A stretch of DNA of 7,588 bases. Source: Chloroflexota bacterium (GTDB lineage Bacteria > Chloroflexota > Anaerolineae > UBA4142). The first letter of the stretch is position 1. The number at the start of each line of letters is the position of its first letter. A model generated the notes under the pieces. That model made no database searches. It was not told the DNA's origin and saw nothing but the letters and a program-made list of their open reading frames with translations. Positions 1 through 6,026 of the stretch are shown here, one piece after another. The translations under genes were made by a program, and so were the position numbers. The stretch is taken from contig JAMCRS010000413.1 of NCBI GenBank assembly GCA_023380675.1, forward strand, positions 1 to 7,588, written 5' to 3'.

Positions 1-118
1 GGACTGCCACGTCTCCCGCCCGGCCATGCCTCCGGTGCCGCCGCATTTCCGGTGCTGCCGCATCTCCGGGACTGCCACGTCTCCCGCCCGGCCATGCCTC
101 CGGCGCCGCCGCATCTCC
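1..118. repeat. 68-bp GC-rich tandem repeat, about 1.7 copies
   Basis: The segment starting GGACTGCCACGTCTCCCGCC at 1 recurs at 69. Positions 1-50 and 69-118 match over 50 bases with two differences (t/c at 36 and at 47 of the unit). The array may continue to the left of the window edge. All three plus-strand frames are open through it and give Pro/Ala/Arg-rich low-complexity peptides, so it could be the tail of an upstream gene or a non-coding minisatellite. No start, Shine-Dalgarno site or recognisable domain is visible, so no gene is called here. Confidence 0.8.
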
Positions 119-233
119 ACCCCCGCCGCTGCCAAACGCCAAGCTCGTCTTGTCCGGCGGCGCGAGTGAAACCACCTTGCGCCCCTATTCGTGTATACGT
201 TTAGAGGGACTGACGATCTTCGCTGGAGCGCAA

Positions 234-1544
234 ATGTCACGTTCGGTCGCATGTCGGTCTGTAATTCTTGTCCTCTTTGCGGTTCTTCTTGCTGCCCTGT
301 CCCCTGAGCTTGCGCAAACGGCCCGGGCCCAGACCTCGGTCCCCGTCTGGTACGGTGAATACTATGCCAACCAGAATCTCGACGGAGATCCCGCCGTCAC
401 GCGCGACGACTCGGCGATCGACTTTGATTGGGACACTGGTTCGCCCGACCCCGCCATTCCTTCCGACCATTTTTCCGTCCGTTGGACCAGCACCTTTTAT
501 TTTTCCGCCGGCACCTGGAGCTTTTCGGCGACCAGTGACGACGGCGTCCGTTTGTGGGTGGACAACGTCCTCCTGATCGATCGCTGGTACGATCAACCGG
601 TCACGTCGACTACTGCCGAGATCGCGCTTGTCGCCGGCGTGCATTCGGTTCGAATGGAGTACTACGACGACTATGTGAATGCGGTCGCGCGCCTGACCTA
701 CGCATGGATCGGCGGCGTGCCGGCCGGCGCGTGGTGGGGTCAGTACTTCGACAACGACTCATTGAGCGGCGATCCGATATTCGTCCGCTATGATCCTTTG
801 CTGAGCTTTAACTGGGGCACCGGGTCCCCCGGCAGTGGAATTCCCGACGATTACTTTTCGATCAAATGGGATTCGACGCAGACCTTGCCCGCCAGCGGCA
901 ACTATACGATCGTCGCCGCGGCGGACGACGGGATTCGCGTGTGGATCGACGGCGCGCGCGTGATCGACAGCTGGTACGATCACTCGACCGCGACCCTGAC
1001 CGCGCTACGCTGGCTGAATCTCGGCGCGCACGCCGTACACGTCGAATACTACGAGCGGACGGTCAATGCCAACGTAAGCGTGCAGATCGTGCCCGCCGGT
1101 TCGCCGGTTTCGTCCGCCGGCGATATCGTCGTAGACGACGGCGGTCCGGGCTGGCAGGCCGGCGGCGCGATCATCGACCTGCGGAATGCCGAGAGCGGCT
1201 TCGGCGGCCACTCGCTTTGGTCGCTCAACCATGCCGATACAGCCGCATCCTATGTCTGGGCACGCTGGTACGCCCAACTGCCTCGGCCGGGTTCCTACCA
1301 AGTGCTCGCCTACATTCCAACCGACATTGCGACGACGATGAACGCGCGCTACTGGGTTTTCCACAGCGGACGCTACGACCTCGCTCCTCGCGCGCAGGGC
1401 GCGTACTCCAATCAGTGGGTCTCGCTGGGAACGTACTACTTCGCCGCGACCGGCGGCGAGTTCGTCTCGCTCGCCGACGTGACCAACGAGTGCTCGCTGT
1501 GTACCGGCATGGTCTTCGACGCGATCAAATTCAGCCCGCGCTAA
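234..1544 (+). CDS. Secreted protein with two PA14 domains and a C-terminal golvesin-like domain
   Basis: A 436-aa exported protein, probably extracellular or surface-attached and possibly carbohydrate-binding; no catalytic domain is visible. The start at 234 is chosen because GGAG at 225-228 sits 5 nt upstream and the first 32 residues form a signal peptide (basic start, VILVLFAVLLAAL core, ARA|Q cleavage site). The same frame is open further upstream, with a TTG at 150, but that stretch is not protein-like. PA14 domain 1 covers residues about 38-148 (WYGEYY; DDG 102-104 followed by RLWVD...LIDRWYD). PA14 domain 2 covers about 166-285 (WWGQYFDN; DDG 231-233, IRVWIDG, VIDSWYD). Residues about 297-436 resemble the golvesin/Xly carbohydrate-binding-like domain (DDGGPGW, GSYQVLAYIP, QWVSLGTYYF, VFDAIKF). 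PA14 and golvesin modules are known beta-sandwich adhesion or sugar-binding folds; ligand binding by this protein is inferred. It appears monocistronic: repeats follow and no terminator is obvious. Confidence 0.9.
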   Translation: MSRSVACRSVILVLFAVLLAALSPELAQTARAQTSVPVWYGEYYANQNLDGDPAVTRDDSAIDFDWDTGSPDPAIPSDHFSVRWTSTFYFSAGTWSFSATSDDGVRLWVDNVLLIDRWYDQPVTSTTAEIALVAGVHSVRMEYYDDYVNAVARLTYAWIGGVPAGAWWGQYFDNDSLSGDPIFVRYDPLLSFNWGTGSPGSGIPDDYFSIKWDSTQTLPASGNYTIVAAADDGIRVWIDGARVIDSWYDHSTATLTALRWLNLGAHAVHVEYYERTVNANVSVQIVPAGSPVSSAGDIVVDDGGPGWQAGGAIIDLRNAESGFGGHSLWSLNHADTAASYVWARWYAQLPRPGSYQVLAYIPTDIATTMNARYWVFHSGRYDLAPRAQGAYSNQWVSLGTYYFAATGGEFVSLADVTNECSLCTGMVFDAIKFSPR

Positions 1545-1670
1545 ATGGCAGTTCGTCAGGCGCCCTCGACGTTATGGTTCGTATTTCGGACGTACTGGAC
1601 CGGAGGGAACCCGGCCGGCCAATCTTCAGATGCGCCCGCGGCAGCCTGCTAAGAGCGCGGTTTTCTCAAC

Positions 1671-2093
1671 TGCGGGCTTTCGGACACGATGTGCCACGGC
1701 GCCGAATTTGACTTGGTGATTACCCACATGTAGGGGCGATCCCTTGTGGTCGCCCACAATTGGGCAGGCTACGGGCTTTCGGACACGATGTGCCACTGCG
1801 GGCTTTCGGACACGATGTGCCACGGCGCCGAATTTGACTTGGTGATTACCCACATGTAGGGGCGATCCCTTGTGGTCGCCCACAATTGGGCAGGCTACGG
1901 GCTTTCGGACACGATGTGCCACGGCGCCGAATTTGACTTGGTGATTACCCACATGTAGGGGCGATCTCTTGTGGTCGCCCACAATTGGGCAGGCTGCGGG
2001 CTTTCGGACACGATGTGCCACGGCGCCGAATTTGACTTGGTGATTACCCACATGTAGGGGCGATCCCTTGTGGTCGCCCACAATTGGGCAGGC
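1671..2093. repeat. Tandem array of about 99-bp units: flank plus left half of a MITE
   Basis: Units starting CGGGCTTTCGGACACGATG occur at 1673, 1799, 1898 and 1997, with a 27-bp partial copy at 1772-1798. The three truncated units (1673-1771, 1799-1897, 1898-1996) are exactly 99 bp and nearly identical: one c/t change at 1967, and a/g at the unit junction. Each holds about 40 bp of flanking sequence, the ATTTGAC target-site sequence, and then the first half of the palindromic element found complete at 2038-2131, cut just after its centre (GGGCAGGC). Each unit contains the hairpin arms GGGCGA...TCGCCC. The 99-bp period is a multiple of three, so long spurious reading frames run through it. 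With the flanking 1545-1670 and 2140-2333, this region contains no credible gene. Confidence 0.92.
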
Positions 2094-2131
2094 ACAAGGC
2101 GCTGCCCCTACGCGATGTGTACAATCACCAG
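2038..2131 (+). mobile_element. Complete 94-bp palindromic MITE, copy 1, with 8-bp target-site duplication
   Basis: This is a non-coding, imperfectly palindromic element. It starts TGGTGATTACCCACATGTAG and ends with AATCACCAG. Reading in from both ends, the same blocks appear in order: TGGTGATT, CACAT, TAGGGGC, CTTGTG, GCCC, with a centre near AATTGGGC, so nearly the whole element can fold into a hairpin. ATTTGACT flanks it on both sides (2030-2037 and 2132-2139), a target-site duplication. The match extends to 10 bp only because TG follows in both places. A second copy, 93/94 identical and inverted, lies at 5933-6026 with a different duplication. There is no transposase; mobilisation in trans by an unidentified enzyme is inferred. 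Confidence 0.88.
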
Positions 2132-2133
2132 AT

Positions 2134-2161
2134 TTGACTTGTCGGCATTTGGCGTTATATA
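2134..2161 (+). promoter_or_regulatory. Probable sigma70 promoter at the right edge of MITE copy 1
   Basis: A TTGACT -35 box (2134-2139) is followed after 16 bp by TATATA (2156-2161); a second TATATA register at 2158-2163 gives an 18-bp spacer. The stretch 2155-2163 is unusually AT-rich for this sequence. The -35 box lies inside the right copy of the MITE's duplicated target site. It would serve the unknown gene at 2334 with a leader of roughly 165 nt. Because the target site is duplicated, the promoter probably existed before the insertion. No -10 box follows the identical ATTTGAC motifs inside the array. Confidence 0.6.
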
Positions 2162-2333
2162 TAGTAGTAGGGCCGTGCCGTGTGCCATGCGTTCCACACT
2201 CCGCGGGACAGCCGCCTGGGTCGCATCGGTTTTTTACCGATTCTGCGGCGGGCAGGTTGGCCGACCGCGAGCCGCTGGCCGGGCCGCCGAAAAAACCGGG
2301 AACCAGAGGAGACGTAAACCCGGAAGAGCCGCG

Positions 2334-2711
2334 ATGAAGATCTTTGCGATTATTAGCGAATACGGGGATTGCCGCGAGCTGTGCTTCGAAGTCGTGGCGA
2401 AGCAAATTCCCACTACGCGTGTCACCACGCTCTTTGCCGCCATCATCGGCAAGGACGCGTTTGCGCCGCTGCAGTCGGAAGCGTATTTGTTCGAGGGCGA
2501 TCTGAAGTTCACGACGGAACTTGCCGACGAAGGTGTCGAGTTGCGAGTCCTGCCGCCGGTCCCCGGCGTCAAGGACCAGACCGATCTATACGAGGCCGTA
2601 ACCCCGGTCCCCTTCGCCAGGTTGAGAGCGATTCTCCGCCGATACTCCAAGCCCATCGGGTTTTTCACGAACCAGCGCCAGCCACCGCGATTCAACGCCG
2701 ACTCTCCGTAA
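2334..2711 (+). CDS. Unknown 125-aa protein
   Basis: I do not recognise the family. It starts MKIFAIISEYGDCRELCFEV. The ATG at 2334 is preceded by GGAAGAG (2322-2328) at 5-nt spacing. The frame is open upstream into the MITE, but that extension is translated repeat and should not be annotated. The protein is soluble, with no signal peptide or membrane segment. The N-terminal 45 residues look like alternating strand and helix (KIFAIISEY, TTRVTTLFAAIIG). The middle is acidic (FEGDLKFTTELADEGVELRV) and the C-terminus is Arg/Pro-rich (ARLRAILRRYSKPIGFF). Codon use is GC3-rich, like its neighbours. It is probably transcribed from the promoter at 2134-2161. A 265-bp gap separates it from the next gene, so co-transcription is uncertain. 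Confidence 0.7.
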   Translation: MKIFAIISEYGDCRELCFEVVAKQIPTTRVTTLFAAIIGKDAFAPLQSEAYLFEGDLKFTTELADEGVELRVLPPVPGVKDQTDLYEAVTPVPFARLRAILRRYSKPIGFFTNQRQPPRFNADSP

Positions 2712-2976
2712 TCCGCGCGACAAAAGCAGGCTGTTGTCCTGCTCGCTCTGTCCTCCTGTGCCCGCGGCCTGACGGCGTCGCCGGTCCTGGATTGCTGCGT
2801 CTCGCCAATCTGCTCTAGCGGCTGTCGCCGCTGCGCGTACGAGGCCGGTTCAGCCCGCTGAGGCCGGCTCGCGAATTCGTCGTAATGACCTCGGTCGCCG
2901 TGCCTGACCGTGCCGGTTTCTCGGTCGATTGACGCCGGCGACAGCTTGTTTGCATCATCTCTTGAAGGAGTGTCTG

Positions 2977-4542
2977 ATGAAGACAGTGACGATCGCCAGG
3001 CTATTGGTTGTGGGCATTGCAGTTTGTCTGGCGTTCCTCGTCATCACCACAGTTCTCGCAGACGGACCGACCGGCCTGGGGCCGGGCGACCCGTTCATGG
3101 TGCCCGCGGGCGAACAGGTAATCGCCCCTAACACCACCCTTTGGTTTTATTTCGATTACCAGGTGGAATACCCGACCTCGTCGGCGTCTAGCGGCGAGGC
3201 GAGCACTCCAGTCGCGCAAGCACCGACCGGGCGCGGGGGAAGAGACGGTTTTGGCGGCGGCGCACTACCGAGCGCGGTCACCGGCTCCATCGTCGACATT
3301 ACGGTGGACGCCAGCGGAAACAAGGGAATTCAGTTCGGGGTCTACACGCCGGGTCAGGCCGCGACGTGGTTTAACGATCCAAGCGTCAAGCCGGTCGGCC
3401 GCGGCACGCCTTATCGGGATACGGTTTACAATATCATCACTCACGATCTTTTCTGGTCCGGCAGGTTCAATGCTCCCGGCCGTTATTTCGTCGCGGTGAG
3501 CAATCTGACCACGTCGACCGCTTCCTTTCAGATGACCGTGCAGGGAGACACGGCCTACGTGTCGCCGGTCCCGACGATCACGCCGACGCCCACGATCTAC
3601 GTGCCGTTGACTCTCACGGTCGTTCCGACGGCGACAATTCAGGGCAAGGTCCTTTTCGAAACGGCAACCGGCGGCGCGATCTACACGGTCAACGGCGATG
3701 GCTCCAACCTTGCATTCATAACGCACGGCATCGATCCCTCGTGGTCCCCGGACGGAAAACAGATCACCTTCGCGCGATGGGACAATACCAATCCCGGTCT
3801 TTTCATCTCCAACGCCGACGGCTCTGACCTCAAGGCCCTGATTGGTTACCCCCGCATTCGTTGGCCGCGCTGGAGCCCTGACGGCAAGTACATCGCGTTT
3901 TCGTGGGACAAGTCGAAATCGGAAAGCGACATCATCTGGAAGGTCGGCGTGATCGAGGTCGCTACCGGCAAGATCAGCGAGCCCCAAAGTACTCAGCTTT
4001 CTTTTGTCCCCACTTGGTACACGGATAGCACCACACTCGTATACACGGATCCCGGCCTGGGCCTCATGCGGACCAGCATTCTTGGTGGATTGGCCACCGT
4101 TCTCTTGGGACCGACCGGGACCTACTGGGACGCCGGAGCGAATATCCCACGCCCCATTCCGCACCTGCCCGAAATCGAGAACTCGGAGTGGAGTCCGAAC
4201 GGTTCACGGATCGCGTATTCGCAGCAAGCGCACGATCGTTGGGAGATCAACGTGGTGAATTCTGACGGAAGCGACCCTACCGGCATCACCAACCCGGACC
4301 CCATCCGATACTATGCGTTGGGTCAGGTCGTGCACAATGTCGCTCCGACGTGGTCGTCGGATGGCAAGCAGATCCTGTTCCTGTCCAATCGAGACAGCAA
4401 GTGGGAGTTCTTCGTAATTAACCCCGACGGGTCGGGTCTGGCTCAGGTGCTCACGAACGTCACGGACAAGGTCTCGTTGGATTTCGCCTATCAGAACGAA
4501 CGGATGATGGATTGGTTGGGCGCGCCGGCAACTTCGCCGTGA
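2977..4542 (+). CDS. Secreted PPC-like domain plus TolB/PD40 beta-propeller protein
   Basis: A 521-aa exported protein. The ATG at 2977 is chosen because AAGGAG (2965-2970) lies 6 nt upstream and it begins directly with a signal peptide (MKTVTIARLLVVGIAVCLAF, likely cut after VLA, residues 26-28). An in-frame ATG at 2929 lacks both features. Residues about 30-195 resemble a PPC-like (bacterial pre-peptidase) beta-sandwich: LWFYFDY, IQFGVYTPGQ, PVGRGTP, HDLFWSGRFNAPGRYFVAVSN. A low-complexity Ser/Ala/Gly insert lies at about 64-100. A Pro/Thr linker (TITPTPTIYVP) at about 197-218 leads into a PD40/TolB-type propeller with blades marked by WSPDGK at 256 and 299, WSPNGS at 405 and WSSDGK at 459. 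The domain calls are from family knowledge. A binding or scaffold role outside the membrane is inferred, since no protease or other catalytic motif is visible. The gene ends before a strong terminator. Confidence 0.9.
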   Translation: MKTVTIARLLVVGIAVCLAFLVITTVLADGPTGLGPGDPFMVPAGEQVIAPNTTLWFYFDYQVEYPTSSASSGEASTPVAQAPTGRGGRDGFGGGALPSAVTGSIVDITVDASGNKGIQFGVYTPGQAATWFNDPSVKPVGRGTPYRDTVYNIITHDLFWSGRFNAPGRYFVAVSNLTTSTASFQMTVQGDTAYVSPVPTITPTPTIYVPLTLTVVPTATIQGKVLFETATGGAIYTVNGDGSNLAFITHGIDPSWSPDGKQITFARWDNTNPGLFISNADGSDLKALIGYPRIRWPRWSPDGKYIAFSWDKSKSESDIIWKVGVIEVATGKISEPQSTQLSFVPTWYTDSTTLVYTDPGLGLMRTSILGGLATVLLGPTGTYWDAGANIPRPIPHLPEIENSEWSPNGSRIAYSQQAHDRWEINVVNSDGSDPTGITNPDPIRYYALGQVVHNVAPTWSSDGKQILFLSNRDSKWEFFVINPDGSGLAQVLTNVTDKVSLDFAYQNERMMDWLGAPATSP

Positions 4543-4572
4543 GATGACCGCTTTGCGCTAAAGACTCTGCAT

Positions 4573-4602
4573 GACGCTCGGCACTCGCCGGGCGTCTTTT
4601 TT
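4573..4602 (+). terminator. Rho-independent terminator after the PD40 gene
   Basis: A 10-bp stem, GACGCTCGGC (4573-4582) with GCCGGGCGTC (4587-4596), has one G-T wobble and a 4-nt ACTC loop. It is followed directly by six T residues (4597-4602). It lies 30 bp past the stop at 4542 and separates that gene from the next. Confidence 0.93.
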
Positions 4603-4706
4603 ATCTCCGGAATCGTCTCCAATGCCTCAGATTCGGCTCATTTCGAAGGTAAAAGAAGTGTGAAAGAATCTTTACGTTTTTGCATTAGTATAAAGGGGGC
4701 AAGTGA

Positions 4707-5087
4707 ATGACATCTTCAGTGCTTCGCTCGGCGTCTTCGTCTTTCGACTCCAAAATCATTCCTCACGGTGCTATTATGCCGAGAATTCATGTCTGGCGAT
4801 CGAATTCACGGCTGCAGACAAAGCAGCCTAGAGAGCGGCGCATGGTCGTTTCGCGGCTCAAGTTGCAGATCCAATCGGACGAGTCAGTTGAAGATGAGCA
4901 AGATGGTCCGTTCGTGGTTCAAAAGGGAGACGTGTATCTATTTATCTGGGCGGACGATCCGAGCCGCCGCGGCGATATGGCTCGCGGCGCGCTCAAGGAG
5001 CTGGGGGAATACTTTGAGCCGCTCCTTTCGGTTGCGGAGACGCGCAACCGGACCGCGCTGTCGCTCGCGAAAAAACTCGTGCTCTAG
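4707..5087 (+). CDS. Unknown small protein, start uncertain (126 or 81 aa)
   Basis: I do not recognise this family. The ATG at 4707 has GGGGG (4695-4699) 7 nt upstream. Alternative in-frame starts are 4776 and 4842; the last has GAGAG (4831-4835) at 6-nt spacing. The first 45 residues are Ser/Arg-rich, lack secondary-structure character and use less GC-biased third positions than the rest. The convincing part is from 4842: an acidic segment (QSDESVEDEQDG), a strand-like FVVQKGDVYLFIWADD, then amphipathic helices ending LSLAKKLVL. It is soluble with no signal peptide. It follows a terminator, so it is a separate transcription unit, with an AT-rich stretch (4641-4694) in front but no promoter I would call. 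It converges on the membrane-protein gene at 5350. Confidence 0.55.
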   Translation: MTSSVLRSASSSFDSKIIPHGAIMPRIHVWRSNSRLQTKQPRERRMVVSRLKLQIQSDESVEDEQDGPFVVQKGDVYLFIWADDPSRRGDMARGALKELGEYFEPLLSVAETRNRTALSLAKKLVL

Positions 5088-5162
5088 TTCGTAGCGTTCC
5101 AAGTAACGCAATCAGTCTTCGGGCCGATGTCGAAGCACTTGGTGCCCTTGTGTTCGCGCCCA

Positions 5163-5245
5163 AGGGGCGACCCTGTGTGGTCGCCCTTGCCGCCCCACCG
5201 GGGTTGAACCAAAAACGTGTAGGGGCGACCCTGTGTGGTCGCCCT
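5163..5245. repeat. Two direct copies of a 25-bp palindromic repeat related to the MITE core
   Basis: The 25-bp sequence AGGGGCGACCCTGTGTGGTC plus GCCCT occurs exactly at 5163-5187 and 5221-5245 (period 58 bp). Each copy is a hairpin: GGGCGACC (5165-5172; 5223-5230) pairs perfectly with GGTCGCCC (5179-5186; 5237-5244) across a CTGTGT loop. The core strongly resembles TAGGGGCGATCCCTTGTGGT of the MITE at 2038-2131. These copies lack the TGGTGATT termini and any clear target duplication, so they look like relatives or remnants. They lie between two convergent genes. Confidence 0.85.
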
Positions 5246-5285
5246 CCCTCGCAGTCCACGGCGAATCCGGCCACGTGCCCCAGTT

Positions 5286-5308
5286 CCCTCCCCTTGCCAA
5301 GGGGAGGG
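5286..5308. repeat. 11-bp-arm perfect palindrome between convergent genes
   Basis: CCCTCCCCTTG (5286-5296) and CAAGGGGAGGG (5298-5308) are perfect inverted arms around one base, followed by TAGGGTGGGG. This type of CCCTCCCC...GGGGAGGG palindrome is a dispersed intergenic repeat in many bacteria. It lies 41 bp past the stop of the minus-strand gene at 5350. It could act as a weak two-way transcription barrier, but neither side has a T tract, so it is not called a terminator. Confidence 0.75.
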
Positions 5309-5349
5309 GTAGGGTGGGGTCGACACCGGCAACGCGCCGCGCCAGTCCC

Positions 5350-5862
5350 TTAAAGATAACGCGACATTGCCATCGCCGCCACGGCAACGGCGAGTACTAT
5401 CGCGGTTGCCACGGACGCCTGACTTAGCCTTTCTTGCAGTGCTTTCATCTTTTGGACTTGGTCAGGCGTAGGCGGTCTGCCGGCGGCCTGCATCTCTCGC
5501 CCAAGCGCACCCATCGCTTCCGCCGCAGTGCGACTGATGAAGAACCCGATGAAAAACGCGATCAGGCCGGCAATTCCTCCCACGGTGAATCCCAGTCCGG
5601 TGTGGGTCGTGATCCATCCGGTCTGCAGTCCGCCGGAATCGATCAGGTAAAGCGCCAGCCCCGCGAGCACGGTCAGCGGCCCCGCAATGCCCATCGCGGC
5701 AACAAAGCCGCTGTTTACAAAGCGCTGCATGAATTTATTGCCTTCAGGCACGGTCGCCGCAACGGAAGGCTCGACGAACGCGGCCAGCACGATCGCCCCT
5801 CCCGCCCAAAATACGCCGGAAAAAATATGAACGAGCCGAACGAGAGCGATCAAGATGCTCAT
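5350..5862 (-). CDS. Four-helix membrane protein, CopD/DUF2269-like
   Basis: A 170-aa integral membrane protein starting MSILIALVRLVHIFSGVFWA. The start at 5862 is chosen for the G-rich Shine-Dalgarno tract just upstream and because the first helix begins there. An upstream ATG at 5904 and the further open frame into the MITE give non-protein-like sequence. Predicted helices by hydrophobicity are residues 5-30, 52-74, 88-110 and 148-166. His12 in helix 1 (LVHIFSGVFWAGG) and His87 before helix 3 (THTGLGF) are the obvious candidate ligand residues. The loop at 111-147 is polar and probably cytoplasmic. The layout and the LVHIFSGVFWAGG-type start recall CopD/DUF2269 membrane proteins; this is a family resemblance, and no copper function is shown. 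It has its own promoter (5894-5922) and is probably monocistronic. Confidence 0.85.
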   Translation of the reverse strand: MSILIALVRLVHIFSGVFWAGGAIVLAAFVEPSVAATVPEGNKFMQRFVNSGFVAAMGIAGPLTVLAGLALYLIDSGGLQTGWITTHTGLGFTVGGIAGLIAFFIGFFISRTAAEAMGALGREMQAAGRPPTPDQVQKMKALQERLSQASVATAIVLAVAVAAMAMSRYL

Positions 5863-5869
5863 GATTTGT

Positions 5870-5877
5870 CCCCCCCC
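5870..5877 (-). promoter_or_regulatory. G8 homopolymer in the ribosome-binding region
   Basis: On the minus strand, eight consecutive G residues end 7 nt before the ATG at 5862 and form the only Shine-Dalgarno-like sequence for the membrane-protein gene. Homopolymer tracts of this length can change length by slippage and so alter ribosome-binding spacing. That consequence is inferred and not shown. Confidence 0.5.
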
Positions 5878-5893
5878 AAGAGTATAGTGGCCG

Positions 5894-5922
5894 ATTTTAT
5901 TCATTCCTGACCGGCTTGTCAA
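5894..5922 (-). promoter_or_regulatory. Near-consensus sigma70 promoter for the membrane-protein gene
   Basis: On the minus strand, a perfect TTGACA (5922-5917) is followed by exactly 17 bp and then TAAAAT (5899-5894, five of six to TATAAT). Transcription would begin near 5887, giving a leader of about 25 nt with the G8 ribosome-binding tract. The -35 box starts 10 bp from the end of MITE copy 2. Confidence 0.75.
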
Positions 5923-5932
5923 TGGGTCCGCT

Positions 5933-6026
5933 CTGGTGATTGTACACATCGCGTAGGGGCAGCGCCTTGTGCCTGCCCAATTGTGGGCGACCACAAGGGA
6001 TCGCCCCTACATGTGGGTAACCACCA
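5933..6026 (-). mobile_element. Complete 94-bp palindromic MITE, copy 2 (inverted), with 8-bp target-site duplication
   Basis: This is the reverse complement of the element at 2038-2131 with a single difference (position 6 of the element, A there and G here, at 6021) and no indel. GGTCCGCT flanks it on both sides (5925-5932 and 6027-6034), a perfect 8-bp duplication unrelated to that of copy 1. This independently fixes the element's ends as TGGTGRTT and AATCACCAG. It is non-coding. It lies upstream of the promoter at 5894-5922 with its AATCACCAG end facing the promoter, as in copy 1. Near-identity of the copies suggests recent movement. Confidence 0.92.

Noticed and set aside
866..1711. Plus-strand 281-aa open frame inside the PA14 gene
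   Set aside because: It is an Arg-rich shadow frame of the clear PA14/golvesin gene.
1671..2093. CRISPR array
   Set aside because: Repeat units are head-to-tail 99-bp copies with no variable spacers, and no cas gene is nearby.
1626..2405. Long minus-strand open frame (259 aa) with 33-residue repeats
   Set aside because: It is the translation of the 99-bp MITE-derived array. The period is a multiple of three, so stops are avoided by chance, and both ends run into unrelated sequence.
2725..2832. Hairpins AGCAGG/CCTGCT (2725-2743) and AGCGGC/GCCGCT (2817-2832) as terminators
   Set aside because: Stems are only 6 bp and neither is followed by a T tract. The 265-bp gap 2712-2976 otherwise shows nothing I can support.
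2929..2958. Promoter for the PD40 gene (TTGACG with CATCAT)
   Set aside because: The -10 match is poor, and the start of transcription would fall on the ribosome-binding site.
3265..4164. Minus-strand 299-aa open frame opposite the PD40 gene
   Set aside because: It is an antisense shadow of a gene with clear domains; no ribosome-binding site and no family features.
4659..4694. Promoter before the gene at 4707, based on TATAAA near 4689
   Set aside because: No acceptable -35 hexamer at 16-18 bp spacing, and the TATAAA lies only about 12 bp from the proposed start codon.
4993..5387. Several overlapping minus-strand open frames between the convergent genes
   Set aside because: They are translations of the palindromic repeats and the antisense of the gene at 4707, with no start signals.
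2038..6026. Composite transposon bounded by the inverted MITEs
   Set aside because: Each copy has its own matching target duplication, so they inserted separately, and no transposase lies between them.
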